A stretch of 64,000 nucleotides of DNA from Ryuthela nishihirai (GCA_038380435.1 JAWZYU010000007.1:22051001-22115000); one strand, 5' to 3'; shown: positions 31,431-44,235, counted from the stretch's first letter. Notes: generated by a model from the letters alone, not told the origin. Program-made: numbers and translations.

Positions 31431-33540
31431 ATTATACAAGAAGAGAGTCTGTGCAGTCTCAAAGCACCACTTCACGCTATGCCAGTCAATAACAGTCTCA
31501 AAACTATTCTCTCAATCTACGCCAGTTCTCACAGAATCAATGAGAATATAAGAGTATAAACAATCTCAAAACCATTCTTTCATGCTATTCCAGTTCCCAC
31601 AGAATCAATAAGAATATGAAAGTCGGAAGTTTCAAAACAATTCTTTTACGCTATGCCAGTTCTTACAGAATCAATGAGAATATGAGAATCTGAACAGTCT
31701 CAAAACCATTCTCTCATGGTAAGCCAGTTCCCACAGAATCAATGAGGATATGAGTCTGAACATTCTTAAAACTATTCTCTCACGCTACGCCAACTCCCGC
31801 AGAATTAATGAGAATATGAGAGTCTGAACAGTCTCAAAACCATTCTTTCATGCTATTCCAGTTCCCACAGAATCAATAAGAATATGAAAGTCTGAAGTTT
31901 CAAAACAATTCTTTTACGCTACGCCAGTTCTTGCAGAATCAATGAGAATACGAGAATCTGAACAGTCTCAAAACCATTCTCTCATGGTAAGCCAGTTCCC
32001 ACAGAATCAATGAGGATATGAGTCTGAACATTCTTAAAACTATTCTCTCACGCTGCGCCAACTCCCGCAGAATTAATGAGAATATGAGAGTCTGAACAGT
32101 CTCAAAACCATTCTTTCATGCTATTCCAGTTCCCACAGAATCAATAAGAATATGAAAGTCTGAAGTTTCAAAACAATTCTTTTACGCTACGCCAGTTCTT
32201 GCAGAATCAATGAGAATACGAGAATCTGAACAGTCTCAAAACCATTCTCTCATGGTAAGCCAGTTCCCACAGAATCAATGAGGATATGAGTCGGAACATT
32301 CTTAAAACTATTCTCTCACGCTACGCCAACTCCCGCAGAATTAATGAGAATATGAGAGTCTGAACAGTCTCAAAACCATTCTTTCATGCTATTCCAGTTC
32401 CCGCAGAATCAATAAGAATATGAAAGTCTGAAGTTTCAAAACAATTCTTTTACGCTACGCCAGTTCTTGCAGAATCAATGAGAATACGAGAATCTGAACA
32501 GTCTCAAAACCATTCTCTCATGGTAAGCCAGTTCCCACAGAATCAATGAGGATATGAGTCTGAACATTCTTAAAACTATTCTCTCACGCTGCGCCAACTC
32601 CCGCAGAATTAATGAGAATATGAGAGTCTGAACAGTCTCAAAACCATTCTTTCATGCTATTCCAGTTCCCACAGAATCAATAAGAATATGAAAGTCTGAA
32701 GTTTCAAAACAATTCTTTTACGCTACGCCAGTTCTTGCAGAATCAATGAGAATACGAGAATCTGAACAGTCTCAAAACCATTCTCTCATGGTAAGCCAGT
32801 TCCCACAGAATCAATGAGGATATGAGTCGGAACATTCTTAAAACTATTCTCTCACGCTACGCCAACTCCCGCAGAATTAATGAGAATATGAGAGTCTGAA
32901 CAGTCTCAAAACCATTCTTTCATGCTATTCCAGTTCCCACAGAATCAATAAGAATATGAAAGTCTGAACAGTCTCAAAACTATTCTCTCACGCTACGCCA
33001 GTTCCCACAGAATCAATGAGAATATAAGAGTCTGAAGTCTCAAAACAATTCTTTCATGCTACACCAATTCCCACAGAATCAATGAGAATATAAGAGTCTG
33101 AAGTCTCAAACCAATTCTTTCACGCTACACCAATTCCCACAGAATCAATGAGAATATAAGAGTCTGAAGTCTCAAAACAATTCTTTCATGCTACTTCAGT
33201 TCCCGCAGAATCAATAAGAATATAAAAATCTGAAGTTTCAAAACAGTTCTCTCACGCTGCGACAGTTCTTACAGAATCAGTGAGGTTATTAGAATCTGAA
33301 CAGTGTCAAAACTATTCTCTCACGCTACGCCAACTCCAACAGAATTAATGAGGATATGAGAGTCTGAACAGTCTCAAAACTATTCTCTCAAGCTACGCCA
33401 ACTCCAACAGAATTAATGAGGATATGAGAGTCTGAACAGTCTCAAAACTACCCTCTCGCTACGCCAAGTCCCACAGAATCAATGACAATGTGAGATTCTG
33501 AACAATTACAAAATCATTCTTTCACGCTATGCCACTGTTG
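31431..33540. repeat. 67-bp satellite with a 268-bp higher-order unit
   Basis: Monomers of about 67 bp share ACAGAATCAATGAGAATATG and GTCTCAAAACCATTCTCTCA. TGCTATTCCAGTTCCCACAG recurs at 31583, 31851, 32119, 32387, 32655 and 32923, exactly 268 bp apart, so four monomer types form a higher-order unit repeated about five times. Flanking monomers (31.44-31.54 and 32.95-33.54 kb) are more diverged. Confidence 0.9.
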
Positions 33541-33558
33541 TCATCGGTTCTCAAAATT

Positions 33559-34062
33559 GGGTTGGGTTGTTTTACCTCTGAGCGGCACTTTTTTGCACAC
33601 CATGGGCTAAATGGCCAGGTCACATGGACCCCGAAGGCTCAGAGAAGGTTGGGGGAGGGGACCCACTGGAACAGCTGTTGGGAGACAGATGGTAGCCTCC
33701 CGTCAAGGCCATCCAGCGTGTTCTTTAACGTGCACAGGGTATGGCTCTCCCGCACACGGGGCCACGGCTTAACGTCCCATCCGACGGACGGCGGCCTTTC
33801 CAAGCCCATCGGTGTCCCCTACTGACCGTGGGCAGGGCGGAGAATTTTGCGGAGATAAATCTCAACGCTGACGCAGCTGGGACTCGAACCTGGGAACTAC
33901 AGATTACGAGCCTGGCGCCAAGCCCATCGGTGTCCCCTACTGACCGTGGGCAGGGCGGAGAATTTTGCGGAGATAAATCTCAACGCTGACGCAGCTGGGA
34001 CTCGAACCTGGGAACTACAGATTACGAGCCTGGCGCGCTACCGACTGAGCCACCCCCGCCCC
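33559..34062 (-). mobile_element. SINE-A with internal 118-bp duplication
   Basis: Starts GGTTGGGTTGTTTTACCTCT and ends GAGCCACCCCCGCCCC, with TSD GTTCTCAAAATT (33547-33558, 34063-34074; one more G is shared). The segment from CAAGCCCATCGGTGTCCCCT to GAGCCTGGCGC occurs twice in tandem, 118 bp apart (33801 and 33919). Confidence 0.95.
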
Positions 34063-34074
34063 GTTCTCAAAATT

Positions 34075-34904
34075 GCAAAGCGACGTATAAAGGGGGATTA
34101 TTATACTACTTATTGATGTTTAATAAAGAATTAAAAAGAAGGTGATTTTTTTTAGTATAAAGGCTGATGCAGCAAATATAATGCTAAACACAAGCCGCGC
34201 ATATGTAGTTTACACGAAATTTTAACACGTATTTATTGTTAAAGAAATGATAATATATTTCCAGTATTTTTCACAGATTGCGAAAAAAATTCACTCTTCT
34301 CAAATCTCGTCACTTGATTCGAACTCTGGAAGTATGAGGATACCTAAAAATACCTCGAAATGTGGCTCGTTATCGAATGCCCTCATCAATGTGATCAAAA
34401 TTAAAAAAATGAATTTCTGGGATGGGTTACATTAACACAACTCTCGAAACATGCATTTGAGACATATTTCCTATTATCTGAATGGAAGACACAGTCAAAC
34501 CTCATTAACTTGAAGAGAGTGTTTTATGGAAAAATGTCGATTTTAAAACTCGATTGAAACGTATTTAATAGTTACTAGTAATAAAAATTTAATTTAAATA
34601 TTTCAAATCTGATTCAAAACACAAACAATATGCATTACAACAAATCGCTTATTAAAATTAACGTTAATTTAGAACTATATGCAATAATTCTGTTTTGAAT
34701 AAAATTGTTAATTGGTCACTTATAAATTTTTAATCTGCTTCTTAAAAATATTGATTTTAAATAATGGACGCCGATGTTAACGTCGTCCTCAAGACCTAGA
34801 TGTCGTGTGTTCTAGATTTAAACTAGAAGGATTCATATCGCCTCTGGCTCATATAAGAATCTCGTTTTCAAATAGAAAGAAGTTTTTCCTTTAAAAATAA
34901 AAAT
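34075..34904. other. unannotated AT-rich stretch
   Basis: No recognised feature. Confidence 0.3.
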
Positions 34905-35088
34905 AAATACCCCCTCAAGAAGCTGCTTGCCACAGAGGTCTGACAGGAGCCTGTCAGTTTATATGCCATAGTAGAAGGTCTGAGAGAATGGCAGGCCCTC
35001 AGCAGAAAAACGACACAAACAGCCATGCCTTACCCGGGGCTCGAACCCAGGTCCGTTAGATCAGTAGCCAAGCGCGCTAACCACCTGC
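34905..35088 (-). mobile_element. SINE-B
   Basis: ATACCCCCTCAAGAAGCTGC tail to GGGGCTCGAACCCAGGTCCG and GCCAAGCGCGCTAACCACCT head, near complete. Confidence 0.9.
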
Positions 35089-37324
35089 TGTTTAATTCCT
35101 TAAAAGTTTTAATTTGAGCTAGAGGATGATGGGAAAAAATCCAAATATTATTTCATTAGTAATTATAACAGATAAAAATATTCGTCTTTTAATTCTTAAA
35201 TAAAGAGCTGCATTTCCCACATTTCTCTCAGAAAAATGCAAATTATAATATTAGTACCAATCAAACTGAAAAAGGGTTTTCTATTATCATTTCCATTGGT
35301 CCCATATAATGCCGCCATCTATCGGCGAATTTCAGTACTTAAAGTTTTCTCGTACCCTCCCTTCAAAATAAAATTTTCGAATTGGGAAACTCAGCTCATG
35401 TCCTATCTCAGACTCTCCACTCTGAAACTAAATCTTGGGTACATGCTTGCGTCATTACACAGGGGAAGAAAGGGTCAGAGATGCTGTTACCTAAAATGCT
35501 TTTTAGGAAAATTGTTTTCGTTTTCTGATAAAAAAAATCACTAAATATTATATCACTCAAAATTAACTACTAACCTGATACTCATTTGCTCTGCTGGTTA
35601 TCACAAAAAGAAAAATTGAAGATCTCTACAAAGGAAATTTTTGGTGTTATGGTGAGAGGATGTGGCCAAGGATTACGTGACATTACCTAGAAGGGAGGAG
35701 AAATTTTTAAATTGAAATAAAATAACATTATGTAACTCTGACACTGTTTCCAGAGGAGGGCAGGTACACCATTTGGCTCCAACATGAAGCGCACTGGCGT
35801 AGTTAATACAGTTTCATTGGTTCATCAGAAGCAAATAAAGGTGCTCGACATAATATGTTTATATTTATGTAATCTAATAGATGATGCTGATATGATATCT
35901 TGTGATTTCCATGTGGCTTTTAAATACGACTTGCAAAACAATAAAACTGAACAGTTGTTTTATATTACCAAATCCATACTTATTAGAAACAATGTATTTT
36001 TTATAATTTTTTTATCCGTATATTTTTTTGCTGTGTTTTATGTAGTACGGATAGGATGTACACTATATTAAAATCGCAATTTGTAATGCAGATTATTAAC
36101 TGTATTTAATATATCAAGAGCGGAAATTTCTCAAGACGTTTAACACACTCCCTTTGTTTGAAATCATTTTAAAGTATATATTTTTGTGTAATATTTTAAT
36201 TTAATTAGATTAAAAAATATTTTAAATGATATTTATTTTTGTAGTTGGTGTATGTATAAAATTAACTGTAATCTCAAAAACGCAAAATTACTTATTTTTT
36301 CTGTTTTGAGTTGTGAACAGCCACGCCTCACACTATTTTCCCGTATAGTGCTGCCATCTATCAATGGATTTCAGTACTTAAATGTTTTTTATCTTTTGTT
36401 TAATAATCTGACATCACAAAAACGACATCGTAAGGTGCTGCCACCTGTGGAACAGGTCTCTTACTAAAGAATCACTGCTTGTTTTTTGAGTTGCAATAAG
36501 AATTTATACCTCCTCATAGAATAGGTTCACATCTTGTTCAATTTCAGTAGTCTAACTGTAGCGACAAATTCCAAAATAAAATCTTTTTTAGCCCCCCAAC
36601 TTCCCTCCCTTTCACCTGCGGTTGCTATATTTTAAAAATGCTCATGTGAGACAAAAAGAAATTTTTTAAGTAAAAATTTCATTACACATTTTACGAATAA
36701 GCAAAATAATAATCTCAAAATGATTAACATCATTGAAAGTCTAAGAAGTGCATTTAATTCACCTCCATAGTAAATTTGGAATATTCATTGTACGAAAAAA
36801 GAATGTTGTTAAGGAATACTTTTCGTGGATATATCCAGACCCAGTCATAGTAAGGTTATGTTGGTATAGAAAGTATAACTAGTTGGTATAAAAAGATTTG
36901 TGTTTTAGGAAAACACTGAAAAAATAAATTAATATTTATTATAGAAGTAAATAATAAGCAAACAATAGTAACAAATAGAATTAAATATGATTTTAATACA
37001 GTTAACTTTCGCATTTAAATATATTTTGACAACTTTAGTTGCACTTCATATAATTCATGTCTCTAACGAGAGCCCAGAAGCAAATTCAGAATTGCTTCTG
37101 AAGAGTTTGTATGACTGGAGACGATAGAGTAGGGCAAAGAGGAGAAAAGGGGAGGAAAATATGTGTGTGCCCAACTGCGGAAATAGTTGAACCAATCGTT
37201 CTTGGCAGATGATGCTACAATGATGATATAGATTTTGCACAACACTTGAAAATGATTGAAACGTTTTAATACCAAAACATTAAAAATATTATTAGACTTG
37301 AAACGTTTCACCTTTATCCCTTGC
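35089..37324. other. unannotated stretch, possible short shared repeat
   Basis: No gene supported. GCCATCTATCGGCGAATTTC (near 35313) and GCCATCTATCAATGGATTTC (near 36352), each followed by AGTACTTAAA, show a short dispersed repeat. A small hairpin CAGAAGCAA/TTGCTTCTG lies near 37077. Open frames at 35236 and 35784 lack recognisable motifs. Confidence 0.3.
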
Positions 37325-37714
37325 GGGGCGGGGGTGGCTCAGTCGGTAGCGCGCCAGGCTCGTAATCTGTAGTTCCCAGGTTCGAGTCCCAGCTGGGTCA
37401 GCGTTGAGATTTATCTCCGCAAAATTCCCCGCCCTGCCCACGGTCAGTAGGGGACACCGATGGGCTTGGAAAGGCCGCCGTCCGTCGGATGGGACGTTAA
37501 GCCGTGGCCCCGTGTGCGGGAGAGCCATACCCTGTGCACGTTAAAGAACACGCTGGATGGCCTTGACGGGAGGCTACCATCTGTATCCCAACAGCTGTTC
37601 CAGTGGGTCCCCTCCCCCAACCTTCTCTGAGCCTTCGGGGTCCATGTGACCTGGCCATTTAGCCCATGGTGTGCAAAAAAGTGCCGCTCAGAGGTAAAAC
37701 AACCCAACCCAACC
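37325..37714 (+). mobile_element. SINE-A, full length, near consensus
   Basis: GGGGCGGGGGTGGCTCAG to ACAACCCAACCCAACC. Flanking CCTTTATCCCTTGC is shared on both sides; overlap with the CCCAA tail makes the TSD 12-15 bp. Confidence 0.95.
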
Positions 37715-37907
37715 TTTATCCCTTGCTCCATTTTCAAAGTTGCTTGCCTAGCTCCCGAACTCCATTAATCGTCACTTACGATCATAACGTTTCTTAAAAT
37801 CTTTCAGGACATGTATTTGGAAATCACTATTTATGATCACCTTACCTATTTAATGAATATAGACGATTGTGAGTGATTGACGGCTGGCTGACAGACAGCT
37901 GACAGGG

Positions 37908-38278
37908 TTTGGGTTGTTTTACCTCTGAGTGGCACTTTTTATGCACACAATGGGCTAAATGGCCAAGTCATAAGGACTCTGAGGTCTCAGAGATGATTAA
38001 GGAAAGGGACCCACTGGACAGCTGTTATGAGACAGATGGTAGCCTCCCGTCAAGGCCATCCAGCTTGTTATTTAAAGTGCACAGGGCATACCTCTCCTGT
38101 ACACAGGGCCATAGCTTAATATTCCATCTGACAGATGGCAGGCTTTCCAAGGCCATCATTGTTCCCTACAGAATGGAGAGTTTTACGGAGATAAATATCG
38201 ATGCTGACCTAACTGGGACTCAAACCTGGGAACTGCAGATTATGAACCTGGCACACTACCGATTGAGCCACCCCTGTT
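37908..38278 (-). mobile_element. SINE-A, old, inserted in repeat D
   Basis: TTTGGGTTGTTTTACCTCTG to GATTGAGCCACCCCTG with numerous substitutions and small deletions. Flanks GCTGACAGGG and GTTGACAGGG are a decayed TSD. Older than neighbouring copies. Confidence 0.85.
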
Positions 38279-38836
38279 GACAGGGGATCACACTAATTCT
38301 AACTCTGATGCAGATGTGGTAGGGCTCTGAAATTTGCACATAAGGGAAATCTGGGTTGTATATCTCGTGAAAAATTCAAAATCTGACCTCTGATGTGCCT
38401 TTAAGGTCAAATAGAGGTTATGTAGAGGTCAAACCTTTACCTATGAGTGCTAGAACATGAAAATTGGTCTCTGGGGATGTTTCGGGTTGTAGATCTCGGA
38501 AACGTTACAAAATTTCGGATCTGGAGTATCCTTCGAAGCTTAAGGTCAAATTTTGATCTACCAGAGCTACAGAGTAAAAATTGGTTTCTAGGGAGATTTT
38601 GGGTAGTAGATATCGGGAATGTTGTGAAATTTTGGATGTGATGGGTCCTTAGGTTAATATTTAAAATCCGGATCCATATTATAAAAGTTAAATATAGATC
38701 TGTCGATGGTAGAGTCCCAAATTTTAGATGTCGAGGGCAAAGGTCAACTTTTGATATGCCGGTGATGGAGAGATAAAATTTGGTGAAGAGATCTATTTTA
38801 GGCAGTAGAATTCAGAAATGACAAAAATTTTCAGAT

Positions 38837-39161
38837 GGGTTGGGTTGTTTTACCTCTGAGCAGCACTTTTTTGCACACCATGGGCTAAATGGCCAGGTCA
38901 CATGGACCCCGAAGGCTCAGAGAAGGTTGGAGGAGGGGACCCACTGGAACAGCTATTGGGAGACAGATGGTAGCCTCCCGTCAAGGCCATCCAGCGTGTT
39001 CTTTAACGTGCATAGGGTATGGCTCTCCCGCACACGGGTCCACGGCGTAACGTCCCATCCGACGGACAGCGGCCTTTCCAAGCCCATCGGTGTCCCCTAC
39101 TGACCGTGGGCAGAGCGGGGAATTTTGCGGAGATAAATCTCAACGCTGACGCAGCTGGGAG
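38837..39161 (-). mobile_element. SINE-A, 5'-truncated, inserted in repeat D
   Basis: GGGTTGGGTTGTTTTACCTC to CAACGCTGACGCAGCTGGGA, no tRNA head. AATTTTCAGAT (11 bp) flanks both sides. Confidence 0.9.
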
Positions 39162-39265
39162 AATTTTCAGATTCGATGTCGCGTTCAATGTCAAATAGAG
39201 GTCGGAGTGACAGTCTAGAAATCAAAAGGTGACAAAGTCACCGATTGATTTCTATAATTGACTCT

Positions 39266-40060
39266 TTCCCTTCCATCACAGGAGAAACCTGTGAAAGCTG
39301 CCGTTCAGAAGTGAAATTAAATGACACTCAGAGTCAGAGGTGTAGCAACCCAACACTTACACACAATGCAAGAACGATTAGAGTTAATTCAACAAATTTT
39401 ACGTAGGAATAAGACATAAATTTCAACGTGTTTGATTTGTTAATGATAACAAGGCAAAAATGTAATTAGGCAACGAAAAAAACTAAGGTGCGGCTTGAAG
39501 AAAGTTGATGTAAGATAATGAATCCGAGCTACTTGTAGGTGTTACCATCTGGTGGCCATTTTAGACACTAAAGTAATTCTGCATATTTTTAACGTTTGTT
39601 CGTAAGGCGCATCAGTAAGTTTTAAATTCTTGTTTGACTTTGGAGAAATAAAAAAGCTTTCATTATGTAATTGTAGAGGGTAGTGACGTAATCAAGGTGA
39701 CCATATTGTAGAGAAATGCGCAAAAAAAATTGGAAAACCATTTTTTATTTCTGTCAAGTAGCACTTATACTTATGGCTTCTAATATTAATAATTGTTCAA
39801 ATAAGCTATACTTTACCAAGCAATTTCTACTAACAGGAAATGCTCGTTTCGATTCACTGTGGTTTTTAGCTGATTTTTTGGTGCCTAAAAATTGCCAATG
39901 GTATCAATTACGATTCAATAAAAAAAGAAGGAATTCCAAAAATTGTGAGAAAATCTCTCTTTAGACGATTTTCTTTTTTGTCTCATGTATCATTGATGTC
40001 GTTTGTCTCTTTTTCTTTCTTTACGTGAATGCTTCTCCTGATGTTTCCTTTTTTTCTCTT
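39266..40060. other. unannotated AT-rich stretch
   Basis: Nothing recognised apart from a SINE-A-like scrap near 39300-39350 (GCCGTTCAGAAGTGAAA, AGCAACCCAAC). Confidence 0.3.
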
Positions 40061-40345
40061 ATTGCAGAGGGGGGTCAGAAATGCGCCGGGCTCCTAATCT
40101 TACGTTCCTTGGTTCGAGTCCCAACTATGCAAGCGTTTAATTTGTCTGTCCTCAGCGAGAAAGGTGATACCGATGGCTTAGAAAGTCCGCCGTCCGTCGA
40201 ATGAGGGAGTTAAGCCGTGGCTCCATGCACAAGGAGCCATAACTTGCTCACTTTATAAGAAAAGCTGGATGCCTTGACAAGAGGCTTCTACCTCTTTTCT
40301 AAGAGCTGTCCAGTGAACTTCTTTCCCCTAAACAACTATGAAAAG
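40061..40345 (+). mobile_element. SINE-A, old, 3'-truncated
   Basis: GGTTCGAGTCCCAACTATGC, GGTGATACCGATGGCTTAGA and CCGCCGTCCGTCGAATGAGG are recognisable family landmarks with many changes. A tail-like piece (GTGATCTGGTCATTTAGGCA) lies separately at 40604-40680. Confidence 0.7.
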
Positions 40346-40790
40346 AATTACTAAATATAGATTCTTTTAGAAGAATTAAAATGGAATTAAAAAATTATTT
40401 GGTATTTTCTAGTTAGCTGATTTTTATGTGTTGTGTTTTGTGGATTTATTTGATGTACACCATTTTTGTGGCTGAATGACCTATGTTTAATATAATTTAT
40501 TCATTTTCCTGCAGATAAGCTATTTAGCTTTGCGGGTCAAATTGTAAATGTATTTGTATTCTTTACTCTTATTAATAAAAATTATATTCTTTAAAAAAAA
40601 AATCCTTCGTCTCTGTGTGATCTGGTCATTTAGGCAATTGATTGCACGAAAGTGCTGCTCAGAAGTGAAAGATTTCAACTGTAGGTCGAATAGAATTTGG
40701 TTCGAGTCCAGGGCATATTAAGTGGGGGGGGGGGGGGAGGGTTTAAACCAATACTTCCTATAACATGCGTATAATAGAAAGCCCTACAGC
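40346..40790. other. unannotated stretch with SINE-A tail scrap and G run
   Basis: SINE-A tail remnant at 40604-40680 and a long G run near 40723; the rest is AT-rich. Confidence 0.4.
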
Positions 40791-40932
40791 AAGTTAAATC
40801 AACGTATGTAGTCGTTCATCATAAATGTTTCCTCTGGATATGTTCAATACGTTAGAGTCTTGCGACCCTTTCTTCCAGATGGCAAGATTAGATAATGCCA
40901 AGAAGATGATTAATTTTATGTTAGATATAAAA

Positions 40933-41125
40933 AAATACCCCCTCAAGCAGCTGCTTGCCACAGAGGTCTGACAGGAGCCTGTCAGTTTATATGCCATAGA
41001 AGATCTGAGAGAATTGCAGACCTCAGCAGAAAAACCACACATACATCCATGCCTTACCCGGGGCTCGAACCCAGGTCCCTTAGATTAGTAGCCAAGCACC
41101 CTAACCACTCTGCAACGTAACCATA
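40933..41125 (-). mobile_element. SINE-B
   Basis: AATACCCCCTCAAGCAGCTG tail, GGGGCTCGAACCCAGGTCCC B box, ending GCACCCTAACCACTCTGC in the head. Confidence 0.9.
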
Positions 41126-41530
41126 ACAAAACTCTTAAATCCTATGAAAAAAGATTCGTGTCATGGAATAATTGGACTGTTTCATTGTAACAGACTTTGC
41201 GTTAGTCAGAACTTCTTGTCCAAGTAAAGTGTGCAGACTTAGTTCGAAGCTGTGCTCTTTTTCTAATCTTGTTTTAAGTTGTTTCTGTGGATCGAGTAAG
41301 CAGTACAGTTCAGCAAAACATGAATCACCGTTTCCTTTACGTTGCACGTCTGGCAATTAGAATTATTTTCAAGATGAGAAAGTACCTTCCTCATCTTGAA
41401 AAGCGGGTCGTTGAAGAGTGTAGCACCTATTCTGACTCTGGTGATGCACACAAACTTTCTTCTTGAAAGGTGCAGATCATTTAGTGGAAGGGTCTTGGCT
41501 TAATTAATTATCGATGATTTGACGATGACT
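41126..41530 (-). pseudogene. LINE ORF2 C-terminal fragment
   Basis: Minus-strand pieces LHLSRKKVCASPESE (or ITRVRIGATLF in the adjacent frame) and NCQTCNVKETVIHVLLNC followed by Y..HR..L resemble the RL..GH....C..C....T..H.L..C...R..L block found after the RT and/or RNase H domain of non-LTR retrotransposons. The C-x2-C plus H and C residues form the usual zinc-knuckle-like set. Catalytic domains are absent and one frameshift is visible. Clade not assigned. Confidence 0.6.
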
Positions 41531-41727
41531 TGGATGTGATGTAGAAAACTCTCCTTTAGTTTTTTTTTTACTTAGAAACATATAAATTCCCAATTTGCAA
41601 CTGGAAGCATTTTTCATTGTTAAGAAACGACTGTGCTAAAAAAATCATCAATTTCATTTCCTTAAACACTTATGTGTCCATGGATTCGTTACAAACTAAT
41701 TGTGAATCCTTTTTCAAATATTTGATT

Positions 41728-42108
41728 TGGGTTGTTTTACCTCTGAGCGGCACTTTTTTTGCACACCATGGGCTAAATGGCCAGAGTCACATGGACCCCG
41801 AAGGCTCAGAGAAGGTTGTAGGAGGGGACCCACTGGAACAGCTGTTGGGAGACAGATGGTAGCCTCCCGTCAAGGCCATCCAGCGTGTTCTTTAACGTGC
41901 ACAGGGTATGGCTCTCCCGCACACGGAGAAACCGGCTTAACGTCCCATCCGACGAACGGCGGCCTTTCCAAGCCCATTGGTGTCCCCTACTGACCGTGGA
42001 GAGGGTGGGGAGTTTTACGGAGATAAATCTCAACGCTGACCCAGCTGGAACTCGAACCTGGGAACTACAGATTACGAGCCTGGCGCGCTACCGACTGAGC
42101 CACCCCCA
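41728..42108 (-). mobile_element. SINE-A
   Basis: TGGGTTGTTTTACCTCTGAG to GAGCCACCCCCA; the last few head bases are missing. TSD TTCAAATATTTGATT is 15 bp (41713-41727, 42109-42123), an exception to the usual 12. Confidence 0.95.
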
Positions 42109-42123
42109 TTCAAATATTTGATT

Positions 42124-42470
42124 CGTACATATTAGAGTTAAGGTAATACTAATAAATACGAATAAGTCTCCTCCTAAATAAAGCAAATTTGTAAATAAAT
42201 ATTTAGTATTGCTGTTATTTTTAAATACACCAGTAATAATATTAGAAATTAAGACCTAGGTTTTTTTTTTAACTACCTGTGCTGACATCATTTAATTGTA
42301 TAGATCTTCTGTTATATGAGATGTTTGTTCTTTCCAACATAATTTTTTTACGCATTTGAAAAATCTGATATCTGATATCTTTAATTAATTTTACGAGCTC
42401 CAAGCCTAGAGCCTATATCTAGAAGTCTAATATAGTGACTGATTGGCAATAACAAAAGTTAAAACAGATA
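42124..42470. other. unannotated AT-rich stretch
   Basis: No recognised feature. Confidence 0.3.
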
Positions 42471-43093
42471 AATCCCGAAGGGGCCACAAGGGCAAAAATA
42501 AATTTATTAAAAAAGCACAACTAAAAGATAAGCATGAGGGTGTCAAACACCATAATCTTTGGACGCTTGAATTGGTTTAAACCCAAGGAATCGTAATTGA
42601 TCAAGGTTCTGATTATATCATAAGGATGATCTCCCACTGCCCCAAAAAAGCTCTGCGAGAGCTTCCGAATATGAGTTATTCTGTGTTCAATGCTCAAATC
42701 AGTGTGAATGGTCTTGGTTTTCACAAACCATGAAGCACTGACCACAGATCTGAGGATTTATTTTGGAAGCTCTGAAGTCTCATGACATTGGTGTTGGTAG
42801 TGTTGCCCCACACTAGTGAGGCATATGTCAGGACTGGCCGCAGAAGAGACTTGTATAGATATAATTTCCTTTCTGGAGGCAGTTTTGATCTCCACCTTAT
42901 CAGGGAGGCAAGTTTACACCTGATGATCTGAGCCTTTGAGAGCACATTAATAACCTATGGATTTCACCTAAGTTTTTTTATGTAGTAAGACACGTTTTAA
43001 CTCCAAAATGTTTAGGAGAATCAGGATTAACAATCTTCTTCCTAGAGAAGAGCACTGAGTGAATCTTGATTTTCCATTTGGAGTACCAGCGCT

Positions 43094-43860
43094 CTATATG
43101 TCCATCCCAAGCGGCAACCTTTTGATGGCCAGAGTGGAACTCAGGGATGAAGAGAGTAGAGCAATGTCGTCAGCGTAAAGTGCCGTCATGATAGGATGGA
43201 GATCTGGAAGATCTTGCATATAGAAGTTGAATAGAGCAGGGTCCAACAAGGGGCCTTGTGAGACACCAGCATCTATGTTTCTTTCAGTTGAAAGGCAATT
43301 GCCAATCCTAACACAAAACGTCCTTTCATTCAGGTATGACTGTAAAATGTGGGTCATACCCGAAAAGGAGTTAGCTTGAATCATTTCAAAGATGAAGCCG
43401 CCGATCCAGATCTTATTAAAAGCTTTCGCCGCATCAAGAACGGTGGATGCGATGGTCTCCTTCTTATTTAAGGATTCGGTAACCCTTTCCACAACTCGTA
43501 ACTGTTGATGAACTGCAGATCGCTTCCGCCTAAAGACAAACTGTTCTTCTTGAATTAAGCTATTCTGATCAGTATGCTCCATTACGCGATTTAAGATAAT
43601 TTTCTCAAAACCTTTGCCCAAACATGGCAGAAACTGATCGGTCGATAACTCTGGGGAAAGATTGGATTTTTTCCCGGTTTATGTATCATTTTAATAACAG
43701 CCCTTTTCCAGATAGATGGAAAGTGTTTCAGACGTAAAAGGGAGTTAAAAATAGAACAGATGTAAACAATTGCTCTAGGCAGAAGTTATTTTATCATGAT
43801 GTCCGTGATTTCATCAAAGCCGGGAGCTTTCTTGGTTTTAACAATTTTATTTCTTTGCTA
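43094..43860 (-). pseudogene. jockey-like reverse transcriptase, partial
   Basis: Blocks in order: KTKKAPGFDEI upstream (near 43840), GKGFEKIILNRV, QEEQFVFRRKRSAVHQQL, TIASTVLDAAKAFNKIWIGG (D..KAF.K.W, first Asp), DAGVSQGPLLDPALFNFYM and the intact YADDIALLSSS active-site block (43155). The sequence style, especially V.Q..R..E and F.DA.KAF.K.W, is that of jockey-clade enzymes. It is followed after a frame break by a thumb region (ERKLYLYKSLLRPVLTYAS, near 42870) and a C-terminus to 42521. Confidence 0.8.
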
Positions 43861-43964
43861 ACCTCAGTAGGAGTTGTAAAGCGAATATTAGAGATCGCCA
43901 ACTGGGAGAAGTGATCGAGTGTAGTTTCAACAAGTTCTGAAGTTTCTTCACTGGCTGGAAGATT

Positions 43965-44235
43965 GAAAATATGGCGAATTATATTGTCAATCTTCTCTAT
44001 GACAAATCACCATTCCTGAAATCACCATTCCTGAATCTCCTGACAAATCCCTCATAAGCAAATGATTTTCCTCCCTCATAGACAAATGATTTTCCTCCCT
44101 CATAGATCTTCTCTATGGCGAATTATATTGACAATCTTCTCTATGACGAATTACATTGACAATCTTCTCTATGGCGAATTATATTGACAATCTTCTCTAT
44201 GACAAATCACCATTCCTGAAATCACCATTCCTGAA
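43965..44235. repeat. 28-bp repeat patch inside the jockey-like ORF2
   Basis: At 43970-43997 the jockey coding strand carries ATGGCGAATTATATTGTCAA and TCTTCTCT (complement of an in-frame EKIDNIIRHIFN). The same 28-mer is repeated a few times to about 44195, mixed with duplicated ATCACCATTCCTGAATCTCC segments. Confidence 0.8.

Larger units (their letters stand above)
37855..39265. repeat. unclassified interspersed repeat D, copy 2, split by two SINE-A
   Basis: AGACGATTGTGAGTGATTGA (37860) matches the start of copy 1 at 1030. It resumes after a SINE-A at 38279 with ACTCTGATGCAGATGTGG and AAATTTGCACATAAGG, is cut again at 38837-39161, and ends GTCGGAGTGACAGTCTAGAA ... TGATTTCTA like copy 1. Confidence 0.65.

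Noticed and set aside
35236..36071. Open frames of 95-102 codons as small genes
   Set aside because: No recognisable motif, composition typical of translated AT-rich DNA, and no supporting context.
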